This document shows positions 43,307-53,564 of a stretch of 64,000 nt of DNA, in pieces. Made by a program: the position numbers and the translations under genes. Every line of letters begins with the position of its first letter. The stretch's first letter is position 1. Source of the stretch: Echria macrotheca (taxonomy: Eukaryota > Ascomycota > Sordariomycetes > Sordariales > Schizotheciaceae); assembly GCA_030411725.1 (NCBI GenBank), contig MU839848.1, positions 343,441-407,440 of the forward strand, in the 5' to 3' direction. Under the pieces are notes generated by a model, which saw nothing but the letters and a program-made list of their open reading frames with translations, had not been told where the DNA came from and did no database searches.

Positions 43307-45268
43307 ATGGCTGCATCGCAACTGCTTTCCTATGCGTGCGCGCACGGGAACGCATCTGAACTCCCCCGATTCTTGACCGCCATCTGCGCATCATCCGGCG
43401 TCCCTTTCTTTGCCGGCACCGCCGAGGGTGGCGGTCTTCCGCCTGGACTGGACCCCGAAAAGCTCGAGTACCTCCGTCAGCTCATCGCTGCCCTCTACGA
43501 AGCTCGAGCAATTGTCGCATCATACAATGTCGTCATTGTCGTCCTGATTTTGGGATTTGCTGTTCAGCGTTGGAGACGGCATCGCATCAATCTGGAACGA
43601 TGGCATCGCCGTGTGCACGACTGGCCGGCCCCCGCCGGACTTAACACCCCGTCTTCCTCCTCGAGCAGCACCATCCAGGGCACTGCAACGCCGCCGAACG
43701 CCACGAAATCCATCTCGGCCGACATAGAGCGAGTGCCTCTCCTGCCGGGGAGGAAGAGGTCCAAGAGAAATCCGGCCGCTTTCCGGACTCTGTCGTCTTG
43801 GCTCGCGAGGCAACCCCCGCCGCTGCCCCTTGTTAACAGGACTCTCCCTTCAAACGCAACGTCGCTCTTCCTCGCGGGCTGGGTTGGGCTGAACGTCTTC
43901 TTCCACTTCTACAGACTCCCGCTGCGCTGGGATTTCTTCTTCATCTTTGCCGACCGAGCCGGCTTGATCTTCGTCGTCAACCTGCCGCTTCTCTACCTGC
44001 TGGGCGCCAAGAACCAACCCCTCGGATGGCTGACCGGCTACTCATACGAGGCGCTCAACATATTCCATCGCCGCGTTGGTGAGCTGATGTGCTTTGAGGC
44101 CGCGGTCCACTTTGTCAGCATGGTGGTCTACCAGTTTTTTATCATGGAGGATTGGCTCAAGGCCACGAGAACTCCGCGTGAATACTTCACCCATCCTCTC
44201 ATTTTGTGCGGGATCGGGGCTTTCGTGTCATACGAACTGCTGTTCTTTACTTCCTTGGGCAGCTTCCGACAGCGCTGGTATGAGCTTTTTCTCGCATCCC
44301 ACGTCTTCCTACAGGTTGTCGCGCTTGTCTTTCTGTACCTGCATTACTACACCAGCCGACCGTATGTGGTATTGTCTTTGGTGATATTCACCGTGGACCG
44401 TCTCGTTTGGAGATTCAACCTGAAGAGATGTCGAGTTACAGCCGATCTGCTCGTTCTCGACGACGGTGAAACCTTTCTGGTTTCGGCTGACTGGGACATT
44501 TCCCAATGGCCAGCTGCTCGGTCGTGGTGGTCCTCATTCCTGCGGGACCGGTCCATCATGCAGGGTTGGGAGCCAACAGATCATGTTTTTCTCACCGTCC
44601 CAGCATTGGGCCGTTCTTTTGGCCTTCAGGCGCATCCTTTTACAATCGCGTCAGCAGCCCCGGGGAGAGTGACACGCTCTACAACAGAACCTGTTCATGC
44701 CTGGTTCAGCTTGCTTGTCCGCGCGTACGACGGGTTCACGGACGCGCTTCTTCGCTATGCCCAGCAAAACCCGCGGGTATCGGTCACATTGGACGGCCCA
44801 TATGGCTCATCCCACGCCCTGGAGATGCTGCGAGCTTGCGGGTGTGTTGTGCTTGTCGCGGGTGGTAGCGGCATCGCCGTGACCTTTCCACTGGTGTGGG
44901 CTCTTCTTCATGAAGCTGTCCCACATGACAACGAGTCAGACGGCAATGGGAAGCGACAGCAACGAGTCCATATGCTCTGGGTGACGCATTCGCGCTCCCA
45001 CCAAGCATGGGTCCCAGAGCAGCAACTCGACGAGCTGGTCTCGCGGGGCTTGGATCTCGTGATGCCCGAACCTACGGTCGAAGCTGGACGTCCGGATGTT
45101 GCTATGTGCGTCAGGGGCTGGATCGAAGATGCGGCGGCCGAAGGGCTGGAAACTGGCGTCGTGGTTTCGGGTCCGGATGGTCTCAATAGGACGGTGCGGA
45201 ACACATGTGCGGACGCTATCGGGGCTGGGTTTGATGTCGAGGTGGCTGTTGAGAAGTTTGGATGGTGA
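43307..45268 (+). CDS. Ferric reductase-like transmembrane flavocytochrome (FRE/NOX family)
   Basis: An intron-free gene of 653 aa. A first membrane helix lies at about 70-90, followed by a Ser/Thr-rich loop. The ferric reductase transmembrane domain (about 190-380) carries haem-ligand histidines in FHRRVGELMCFEAAVHF and ASHVFLQVVALVFLYLHYY. The FAD-binding motif HPFTIAS (about 444-450) and the NADPH-binding GGSGIAVTFPLVW (about 525) follow, ending with the family's FxxxxFGW-like tail (VEKFGW). It moves electrons from cytosolic NADPH across a membrane, usually to reduce ferric or cupric ions. No adjacent iron permease or multicopper oxidase is seen. The ATG at 43307 is the first in frame. Confidence 0.92.
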   Translation: MAASQLLSYACAHGNASELPRFLTAICASSGVPFFAGTAEGGGLPPGLDPEKLEYLRQLIAALYEARAIVASYNVVIVVLILGFAVQRWRRHRINLERWHRRVHDWPAPAGLNTPSSSSSSTIQGTATPPNATKSISADIERVPLLPGRKRSKRNPAAFRTLSSWLARQPPPLPLVNRTLPSNATSLFLAGWVGLNVFFHFYRLPLRWDFFFIFADRAGLIFVVNLPLLYLLGAKNQPLGWLTGYSYEALNIFHRRVGELMCFEAAVHFVSMVVYQFFIMEDWLKATRTPREYFTHPLILCGIGAFVSYELLFFTSLGSFRQRWYELFLASHVFLQVVALVFLYLHYYTSRPYVVLSLVIFTVDRLVWRFNLKRCRVTADLLVLDDGETFLVSADWDISQWPAARSWWSSFLRDRSIMQGWEPTDHVFLTVPALGRSFGLQAHPFTIASAAPGRVTRSTTEPVHAWFSLLVRAYDGFTDALLRYAQQNPRVSVTLDGPYGSSHALEMLRACGCVVLVAGGSGIAVTFPLVWALLHEAVPHDNESDGNGKRQQRVHMLWVTHSRSHQAWVPEQQLDELVSRGLDLVMPEPTVEAGRPDVAMCVRGWIEDAAAEGLETGVVVSGPDGLNRTVRNTCADAIGAGFDVEVAVEKFGW

Positions 45269-45603
45269 TTCAGAACGGAGCACCTACCAGGCGAGCGTAA
45301 GCGAGAGGAGGCAGGTGCGGAGGTGTGAATTCAAGTGGGTTCATATGGATTCAGGCTGGGTTGCATTGCAGGAGTTGTTCATCCGAATATATCATGATAA
45401 TGGTCCGGATTTACGGTAGACATATATTTCCCACATCATACATGTCAACAGTTTGGATTATCGGCCTCAAGAAGAGGCGTACAAGTACAGTTCACATTCA
45501 TTTCGGAACCTTTGTTACCTAGGGAAATTTGTCCTTTTCATTCTTCTCAAGGGACATCAGACATGTCCAGCTGGAAAAACCCAAACACACACCCGGCCTT
45601 TAT

Positions 45604-45606
<3 letters not shown>

Positions 45607-45659
<53 letters not shown>
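45607..45659. repeat. G53 homopolymer run abutting an assembly gap
   Basis: 53 consecutive G end directly at ten N. Uninterrupted runs of this length at a gap are more typical of sequencing or assembly artefact than of genomic DNA. Confidence 0.95.
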
Positions 45660-45669
45660 NNNNNNNNNN
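45660..45669. other. Assembly gap (10 N)
   Basis: Ten N characters. True gap size is unknown. Confidence 1.
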
Positions 45670-45839
45670 TACTTTTTTACCTTGGGGATTTTTTTCTTTT
45701 TTTTTTTTTTAAGTGTCAACTTACATTTGCACGTTGTAAAAACCAAAAACACCCCCGGCCTTTTTTTTTCCCCCCCCCCCCCCCCCCCCCCACCCAGATA
45801 CCTTACTTAGAGCAGGTAGAGGTGTAGACAACGTTGAAC

Positions 45840-46148
45840 CTATTCTTCAGACTTCCTCATCTGTCCAGCATCCCTCAACCCCTCCGACAGTCCCTGGCCG
45901 GCCTTGTCCACGCCCGACCCCAGGCTCGAGATGGTATCGCCCAGCGGCTTGCCCATGTCGCCTGTCGCGCTGTTGACCGTCTCGCCGACGCCGCGGCCGG
46001 CCGTGCCGACCACCGACCCGGCCGTGTTGGTCAGGCCGCCGAGCGTGTTGCCTAGCGTTGAGGTTGCTGTTTTGGCTGTGCCGCCTAGGATGCCTGTGGC
46101 TTCTTTGGTGGTTTTGTCGGTTTGTTGGGGGATGTTGATGTTTGACAT
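45840..46148 (-). CDS. Small LEA-like Gly/Thr-rich protein
   Basis: A single-exon gene of 102 aa from the ATG at 46148. After a short polar N-terminus (MSNINIPQQTDKTTKEATG) the protein consists of quasi-repeated short blocks such as LGNTLGGLTNTAGSVVGTAG and TISSLGSGVDKAGQG, rich in Gly, Thr, Ser and Ala and lacking Cys and Trp. The composition resembles small LEA-like or amphipathic-helix stress proteins common in filamentous fungi. Desiccation or membrane protection is inferred only from composition. The stop lies 48 bp from the C-run region, so the 3' flank is uncertain. Confidence 0.78.
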   Translation of the reverse strand: MSNINIPQQTDKTTKEATGILGGTAKTATSTLGNTLGGLTNTAGSVVGTAGRGVGETVNSATGDMGKPLGDTISSLGSGVDKAGQGLSEGLRDAGQMRKSEE

Positions 46149-48948
46149 TTTTGGTCTGTGGTTTGGTTTGGTTTTGGGGTGTTTGTGGAGTGTGTGAGAG
46201 AGATAGGTTCTTGGCTTGGGTTTTGGGGAGGATGGGCTGGCTGCTGTTGGATCGAGTGGAAAGAAGGAAGGAGACAGGGAGGAGGAGGATGGAATTGTTT
46301 GTGGGAAAGAGAGGAATCAAAAAGTCCGATCGATCTCAGGATTTGGGGCGACGCCGCATGTTGATCGAGCAGTGTCGTAATTCCGAAAAGACTTGGATCT
46401 TTTGCAACTATGATGCATGATCGACGGTGGATGAGGGTGTGTGTGTGTGACGTCACTCTCTGGCGGCTTAGGTAGGACGAGAGTGCCAATGCACTAACAG
46501 ACTTGCTAAGCTTTAGCTAGGACGGGATGGCTATCGGTTGCCCTTTATACAGTTAAGCACTAACAGTAAGGTATGTATACCTTGGTCAGCTGTGTTGTCT
46601 TGTGTTTTTGGTCGAAGAAGGCCAAAGTCAATGTGGACAGGCGTCTCTCTACCTTGTGCTCAAGACTTTTCATCGCTTCTCTGGCTACCTACCTACTGAG
46701 ATCTGACAGATAAAAAATACTATAAGAAAAGATTTCCGTATCGAACAACAGTATGAAGACTGAGGTAAAGATGCTTGTTTTGTGGAAGAGAGGATGGCCC
46801 TGTGGCCCCTGGCTAAATACAGGCGCTGTGGTTCGTACCTGCCTACTATTCTGCTTGGGTGCAGTGCTCCTTCCTGGCCTAACAAGTAGGTATCTGGAAC
46901 AGGCAGAAGAAGTTTTGAGGAGTTGAGAGAAGTTGTGCTAGCGAGATTTCTGACTGTGCAGAGAGACCAGACATGCAGGTAGGCATAGATTGGTACATTT
47001 CCCATATGCAACCCTATGAAAATTATGTCAATTGCCATTATCCAGACTGGTTGGCTTCCAAATATCGGCACTCGAAACCCATGATTCCGCCATCAACTTC
47101 ATACATCCCGTAAGGTGTGGACCCCTGAAACCTCGCCGCGAACTCCGCCGCTCATAGTTCCTCACACGTATATATCACCTTAGGTCCTGCGGGCTGTAGG
47201 GCCGCGGCAACGAGAGTGCATGGGCAAGTTTGCCAACGTACATCTTCCCGCTGGCAATAAGTTTTTCGTAATTGTTTCCGGCAAACTTTCTAAGAATTGC
47301 CAAGATGATTAAAATGCAAATTCTCGGAAATGTGACCGTGGGGCCTGTCGTCTGATTGGGGACAAAGATAGTAATAATGAGAATGGGGTCCGTTTTGTTG
47401 GATCAAGGCCATTGGACGGATTTGGCAACGGACGAAAACACTCCCGAGAAAAATCCAAGGTGGCCTCATATTTCGGGTGTCGGCTAACTTATCCCTTTTC
47501 TCTGTTTTCTTTGCTGACCGACTCCTGTATGCGGTCTAGAAATCTGACGTCTAAGATGTGCACGATATCAGGAGGTCAGGTAGACTGCAGCAGGTGTACA
47601 GACGAGAGGGGGGCATGAGGTAATCGGCCATCCACCATCCAGTTTTGTGCTCGGTAGAGAGATGACTTGTGCTTCCTTGCATGCATACACCCGGCAGCCC
47701 TATCCGCTGACGGCATCCATTCGCATCACGGGCAGAGAGATACGTAGACGGGAACATCCGCCTTTGTATCCCAGCTGCCTCTAACCGGATCTTCGTGGAC
47801 ATGGAGGTTGTGCTGTTCTTGATGCGACAGAAAGAAACAAAATACAGGGCGGGTATGCTAAAGTGAGAGCGGAACATTGTTGGGGGCCGATGCAGGATAC
47901 TGCAAAACTCGACTAAATGTGGGACAGGCGATCTGTATGTATAACGCCAACGATGGACATCAGACGGAAGAGAAATAATGGTGCCTGGCGATGTGCGTTC
48001 AGCTCTGCTTCTTGGTCTCACGAAAATCGATGACGGGGATGTAAATAAAGTTTTGGCTGCTGCCTGCGGTGCAGCTGCTAGCTTGAAAGCCCACACCTCG
48101 GCTCGAGATGGGTTCTACAACAACTCGTCCCTGGGGTCTGGGGCTGTGTTCTGGTGTGGTAGCATCGCGCACTCGCCTGTTCCAGTGCACTTTCAGCACC
48201 CGGGATGCAGTGGAAACCCCCCGCCAGACAGGCCAGGAGCTGGATTTGCCAATGCTGAGTGATGGATGCGTGTTCTAACTTTGGCGTGCCATTGGCGTCG
48301 ACAGTGTAGCTAGGTGTCTGCGAGCGGGTAATTACTCAGCCACCCACATTCCGCGCGCACGAAAGAGAAATTCCGTGAACGCCATGCAGCGGCGAAGGAT
48401 GGAGGTGGGGTGCAAAAGTACTGGTTGACCATGCAGCCCTGCTATCCCAATCACATCGCCTGGGACGTGACCCAGGTCGATCCAGGGGGCCTGCTGGGCC
48501 ACACCTGGGAGCGCCCGGCGCGGCACGGGCTTCAGATGGACGGCTCCCCATGAGGACGCCGTAGAGCCCCTTTCTGGCGTTTCTTGGCATCTTTATTACA
48601 ACGGCACGCAGGGTGGTTCCGAACAGTCGGGCCGGCTGGTCGCGTCAAATGGCGTCGTATTCGACGGACGGGCATTGGCTGAGTCCTGGAAAAGCATCCA
48701 GATGAGCGAATGCCTGCGATGGGCAAATGCGTGCAATCTGAGGGCGCCCCTCACCTGCTTTGACTGCGTCGCTATCTATCAAGGTGTCACTGGCTCTTTC
48801 TCTCCCTGGTGCTACGCCAATTGGATAACCTAGGCGCGGGCCTGCGCTAAAAGTGCCCTGCGACAGACGCCGCCACGCCACTGCGTCGAAGACTTGCTGG
48901 TTCCACGGCAGGCAGGCACACGCGTATCCACACCCAGCCAGCCGAGGC
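46149..48948. other. Intergenic region with one copy of a dispersed repeat
   Basis: About 2.8 kb. It includes the LEA-like gene promoter, a GT run at about 46438-46450, AGGTAGG motifs and the dispersed repeat at 46770-46885. Open frames at 47.5-48.1 kb (-) and 48.3-48.8 kb are not convincing. Confidence 0.45.
46770..46885 (-). repeat. Dispersed repeat, copy A (inverted relative to copy B)
   Basis: Three blocks are identical, on the opposite strand, to blocks at 58618-58736: 46864-46885 (22 nt), 46809-46823 (15 nt) and 46770-46796 (27 nt). Order and spacing are kept (40 and 12 nt here, 44 and 11 nt there). The spacers have diverged. Confidence 0.85.
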
Positions 48949-50470
48949 ATGGTCTCGATGGCAGTCCAGAATATGAATACCATCCATCCGCCACATCATG
49001 GTGGCATCGAAGAGACGCTGTTCGAGCCATCTTGGATTCATCATCCCAATCCCGAAACCATGGCTTCCTCCACACTCCCGTCCTGTCCTCCACCCATGCC
49101 CCGACGACAGTCGTGCGATCGTTGTCACGACCAAAAGGTCCGCTGTCTTATCGCCGACGGGCCAGATGCCATCTTCACCCCTGGCGGCACTGCCGACGAC
49201 CAGGTCAGCCTGACGGGCCACTTCGTCTCCGACTTTCCGTGCAAAAGATGTAAGAAGGCAGGAGCGACCTGCATCTTTAGTCGTGCGTCTCCCTCTCCAC
49301 CCTCCGACGCGCCCTCCCCTTTTGACTCTGACAGCCCAGCTTCGATCTGGGCGTCCTCGGATCCCCAGGGACTCCAACTCGACACCAGCTTCGCGCAAAC
49401 GGGGCACCGCAACCAGCTCGTCACCATCCTGCCCCCCGCTATCTCCCGCGTCGTCCATGCTCACTTCGTCACCGCCACCATCGATATCGAGTCCGGGGCC
49501 CTCCATTCCTCCCGATGACAGAAATTTTGGCTACGTCGGCCAGGGTGCCTTCCACTTTGGCCAGCCCGAGTCGGTTTCGGACACCATGATGCTCTCGTCC
49601 CCGGGCATGGCGCCGCCCCTTTCTGCTCTCGACAGTAACGTTAGAGACTCGGGTGTCGGATACTATGGGCCCACATCGTCCTTTGATCCGTGGCTTTTCT
49701 CTGTCGGCAGCGAACGGCCGCTAGCCACATCCAGCTACCCAGCAAGTCCCCTGGGATCCGGGCTGTATCCTACAGCGCCAGCTGACGCGTCCTTGTTTTC
49801 TACGTACCCCCACCCATCCTCACACATCGACTCGGCAAGCTACGCCTGGGACTTTTCCCAATCCTCTGTTCCTGCCACGGACGCCTACTATGGAGACCTT
49901 GCCGAGATCGACCGGCGCATCCAACGCAGTGTACGCAGAACGCCCCTTTCCTCTTCTTTAGTCTACGAGGTAATTGAAGCCTCCTTTTCTTTGGTTCGGC
50001 TTGTCGACCGACGTGTTGGCTCCGCCTCTTTTGGTCTTAACCCTCATTCTCACACATTTTCTAGTCGTGAACCCGTCGCCCAACGCTCCACCGCCGCCGA
50101 TGCTTCTTTCCGTCTGTTGGTGCTAGAATGCCACAAGACCATCCTGGGCGTCTTCAATAAGTTTATAGGATCGGTTCTCGGACGAGCGCAGTCCGGATGC
50201 GCAGCTACGGTGCCACCTCAAATCGAGATAACAGCGAATATAATCGCTCGCCTGGTCACACAACTCGACCGGGCCATCGGATCTCTGCCGCTGGGCAGGG
50301 GATTCTCGGCGGTGCAAAACCTTGGGTTCCGCCCAGCGGACATGAAGGGCGCAGGTCAAGATACACGACATGCGAGGGACGGGATATTTGGGACAACGGT
50401 TCGTCGGATAGACAAAAGGCGCATGCGGCTTCGGGCACGATTACGGATCTTGGCAATTCTTATGGCTTAG
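48949..50470 (+). CDS. Zn2Cys6 transcription factor with an extended finger loop
   Basis: Exons 48949-49282 and 49335-50470 (52-bp intron GTGCGT..CAG with a CTGAC element) encode 489 aa. The Zn2Cys6 cluster is C56, C59, C66, C98, C101, C108. The loop between C66 and C98 is 31 residues, far longer than the usual 5-12. The splice creates IFSPQLRSGRPR, matching the SP.LR.GRPR linker that follows the finger in AflR-like regulators. A Ser/Pro-rich middle follows. The C-terminal part (about 355-489) has helices ending in LRARLRILAIL. A second intron-like stretch (49970-50064) exists, but splicing it would create an immediate stop, so I read through it. Start: first in-frame ATG; a second lies three codons later. 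The target genes are unknown. Confidence 0.8.
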
Positions 50471-50764
50471 ACTGTATGACGAGGATTTGTGCTGTTCTTT
50501 TAGGAGTTTTGGGAGTTAGATACTAGCGTCGATTCATGAAGGGGTCATAGAGTGGATAGACTTGTCTAGACGGGAGAGCATGGCGCCGGTGTACTGCTAG
50601 GTCCACTTCGGGTCATCCTGGGTCGTCGGGTTTCCCGTAACTTAATGCGATAAGTTGAATATAGTGTCCGAGAAAGACAAGGAAATAGTTTCACTCGAAA
50701 TTTTTATCCCCATTGGTCTTGAGTAAACATGCGGAGTCCAAAAAACAACCTGTGGTTGATGGGC
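50471..50764. other. 3' flank of regulator gene
   Basis: Between the regulator stop and the tRNA-Asp terminator. Nothing recognised. Confidence 0.4.
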
Positions 50765-50770
50765 AAAAAA
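50765..50770 (-). terminator. RNA polymerase III T6 terminator of tRNA-Asp
   Basis: Six T on the minus strand, eight nucleotides after the tRNA 3' end. Confidence 0.8.
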
Positions 50771-50778
50771 TTGTGGAA

Positions 50779-50861
50779 CTCTCCCGCCGGGAATTGAACC
50801 CGGGTCTCGAGCGAAGTCAACAGATGACAAGCTCACATACTGACCACTATACTACGGAAGA
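50779..50861 (-). tRNA. tRNA-Asp(GTC) with an 11-nt intron
   Basis: Minus strand, 83 nt including the intron. Acceptor TCTTCCG pairs with CGGGAGA (one T-G), and the discriminator is G, as expected for Asp. The loop starts TTGTCA with anticodon GTC. The anticodon stem TGAGC pairs with GCTCG only after removing about 11 nt (TCTGTTGACTT) placed one base 3' of the anticodon, the canonical intron site. The T arm is CCGGG-TTCAATT-CCCGG. Confidence 0.93.
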
Positions 50862-51356
50862 CTTGCGGATGTGGACACCCGCCGTAGCTCTTTGGTGACA
50901 GGTGAGCTGGAAAACTCTACCTATATCTTTTGGGTCGCATTTCATTGGCCGCAACAACTGAGGCCATTTCTCTCACCCAAATACCAATTGTTTTCCACGT
51001 TCTCTCCAAATACAGCACAATACCCTTGTCTCAAGAGTACAAACCGGATATCCAGACAAAGCTAATTCGCAGCTCTTTTGTCTCGGCGAGTTCAAACAGG
51101 GGGGTGCACAATGAAGCGTGGCTCCTTATCCTCGAATTCAGCGCCATTGAGTCGCGCACATCTCTAGATTTTATTTCGCTCATGAGGCTCTCATCCGCAG
51201 GTCATTTTGTATTTAAGACGGCAGATACTTGAGCATCAACATACTTTCTCCATCCCATCACCCATCACCAACTCACCATCATCACATCTTCACAACCAAC
51301 ACCAACATATTTCACAAAGCTGCACCAAGCAAGCTTTCTTCAACCCAAAACACAAT
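50862..51356. other. Promoter and leader of a small gene
   Basis: About 0.5 kb. The last 110 bp are rich in CA/CT triplets (CATCACC.. to CCAACACCAAC), the kind of leader seen on highly expressed fungal genes. Confidence 0.45.
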
Positions 51357-51614
51357 ATGTCGCCCTCCAACTCCGCCGCCCAGGCCAGCAACGGCACTGT
51401 CGTCGTGAGGGTGTGGCACGCCGAGGCCCAGCGCGAGAGCATGATCGGCTTGACGGAGGTGTGCGAGAAGTGCACTGAGACCGCGTGGCGGGCGATGAAG
51501 GAGGAGATGAACAGCGGCGGTGTCACGCTTCAGTCTACACAGCGTAAGCGCACCAAGGGTTGTTTTTTCTTCTTTGAGGTGTCGGGCGCGACTAACTCGA
51601 GCGAGGGTGCTTAG
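51357..51614 (+). CDS. Small hypothetical protein
   Basis: 85 aa from the ATG at 51357 in a favourable context (ACAATATGT) after a CA-rich leader. It has no signal peptide. The core VVVRVWHAEAQRESMIGLTEVCEKCTETAW contains a CEKC pair, and a basic TQRKRTKG precedes a short FFFF segment. I do not recognise a family. The leader and balanced composition favour a real gene, but length alone does not prove it. Confidence 0.55.
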   Translation: MSPSNSAAQASNGTVVVRVWHAEAQRESMIGLTEVCEKCTETAWRAMKEEMNSGGVTLQSTQRKRTKGCFFFFEVSGATNSSEGA

Positions 51615-53564
51615 CGCGCAAAGTCTCTTGTTGGTGTAAACATCACAAGACTATCTAGGTGAATGATGCAAAGGGGCTGCCCTGTCCTGCTGTATCTTGG
51701 TAAGTTTAAGTCCACTGGACTCTCTACCTAGCGTGGTGGTGATCAGAATTCCGCCGCTAGAGCTTTTCTCAAATTGATTATCTTTCTTCAGAAATTTTGA
51801 AGCCCAAAACATATTCACAAGTGACCAAAAATCTTTTCCATGCTGCATTGTTTTTTTAATATTTTGATACCCAATCCATGTTCATGAACCCCTGCCACGC
51901 GCCCCTGAGTACCTAGGTACGGACCGTTATCATCGATGGCCTGGCAAATCGGGCTGGATACCTAGGTACACTCAGCTGGAGACATAATAATCTCGCGGCA
52001 GGCACAGGGCCATCAATTCGTCCGAAGCTTACATTATCAACCGTGCAGCAGCATGCGTGCGTGCTTCTTGAAGGATTCACTCGATAGGTCACACACTTTT
52101 TGCGTTGGCGGGTCCTTTTTATGGCGTTCCTCTCTCGTCCACTCACTCCTGGCAATCTTTCCGGTTTCTTACACCGCCGTGTGAGCGCTTGAGAATTGCC
52201 ATGTGGCCAGACCAGGGGAGGGTCTGGACCAGGGCCAGACCGACAAGGGATCATCTGCAGCGGCCCCTCCCCCTTGTACTCTAGTCCTTCCACACACATG
52301 TATGGACAAGTTTTAATGATTAGTTGACATGCGATTCTGAAGGATCGGTATGTCTCTGCTCTTGCATATCACCGCTCTGCATCCACAATGTCTGTCTGTC
52401 TTGTTCCCTGGTTCCTAGGAAACCCATTGGGTTGTAATCCCATGCAGAGATATGAGGGTGGGATCGAGAACGGGCGTTGAAAGACGGGCAGGCGAGTAGA
52501 AGCACGGTCCTGCATCGTCGCAGCGCATTGGATCCGCGGATGGATGGCCGCATGCGGACGGGCGGCGGGAATCGGATGAACAACGTGGCGAGTCCCGGGG
52601 TTTGAGGCAAAGCGAACCGCGACGGCTCCGTGTTTGGGATACAGCGGACATGGGTTTTGTGCCCTTCCCGTCTTCTCCCTTTCCTGGGACTTCTGAATCT
52701 TAAAAACGTTCTCCTTTCTGGGAAAAGTTTGGAAGGGAGAGAGAGGAATGCGGATCAGAAGGCACAGAAATCTCGACTGTGAAGGAAGAAGGGACGAAGC
52801 CGAAAGGTGACTCGGTGAACCACTCGGTGAAAGAAGTCTCTGCTTGTGTTAGATAAGAGAGGTATAACTGGCCAGTTCATTTCCCAAGTTTCAACACTCT
52901 ACGAATACACACACATTACACACACATTAGGTATGGATTACTTTGCCGAGCGGGTAGGTATGATTAGATCGAAAATGCATCAACAGGATGCACGCACGCA
53001 TGCTGGAAATTCAAGGCAACTGCGGCAAGACGGACCGGGCCTATCAAGCCTTCCGTAGAGGCTGCCGGCCGATGTGACAGCAACCCGTGGTACATTGGCG
53101 GGAACGGGGCCGACCATCCTTCCATGGTCTCGATGCCGCCTTGGGTCGCTCCTGCAGGCGCAGTTGACGCCACATCCTGATCTCTCCAACCTTGTGCGAC
53201 CAAGCTCCAAGTCCTGCCAACATCCATTTGTCGATCAAGCAGATAACTGATGTAACTTAGGTTGGCAGGCACTCAGTTGGGTAGGAGGTCGGTCCTTCTC
53301 AACACCCGCGGGTCTGCATCAACCATGGCTGGCTTCGATGTTTCGTGCACTATCAACCCACTCAAGGTACCTAGGTAGATACTTGCACGTTGCAGAGCCT
53401 ACCTCGAAGTTTTCAAGTGTCACCAACTGTCGATTTTTGAAGCCCCGCGTGTTCGACTGGTGACTTCTCGTTCAACCGGTCCAAGTTACAACAAATTTCC
53501 TCGCATCCGGATCCAAGTCCAAGACTTAACCCAACAACTAAATGGCTATTATTCCAGGTATGCC
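51615..53564. other. Intergenic region with scattered CCTAGGTA palindromes
   Basis: About 1.95 kb. CCTAGGTA or its palindromic form occurs near 51911, 51960 and 53370. A short ACACACATT duplication lies near 52910. Open frames at 52.3-53.3 kb are on opposite strands and unconvincing. No gene is supported. Confidence 0.4.

Larger units (their letters stand above)
45269..45839. other. Intergenic region containing a sequence gap and artefact-like DNA
   Basis: After the reductase stop the DNA is ordinary to about 45606. It then enters a G-run, ten N, a T-rich stretch that imitates the pre-gap DNA, and a C-run at 45770-45791. Treat 45607-45791 as unreliable sequence. Confidence 0.8.

Noticed and set aside
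49283..49334. Regulator starting within this segment as a separate gene without a finger
   Set aside because: The segment is an intron; splicing it joins the Zn2Cys6 exon in frame to the downstream exon with a family-like linker.
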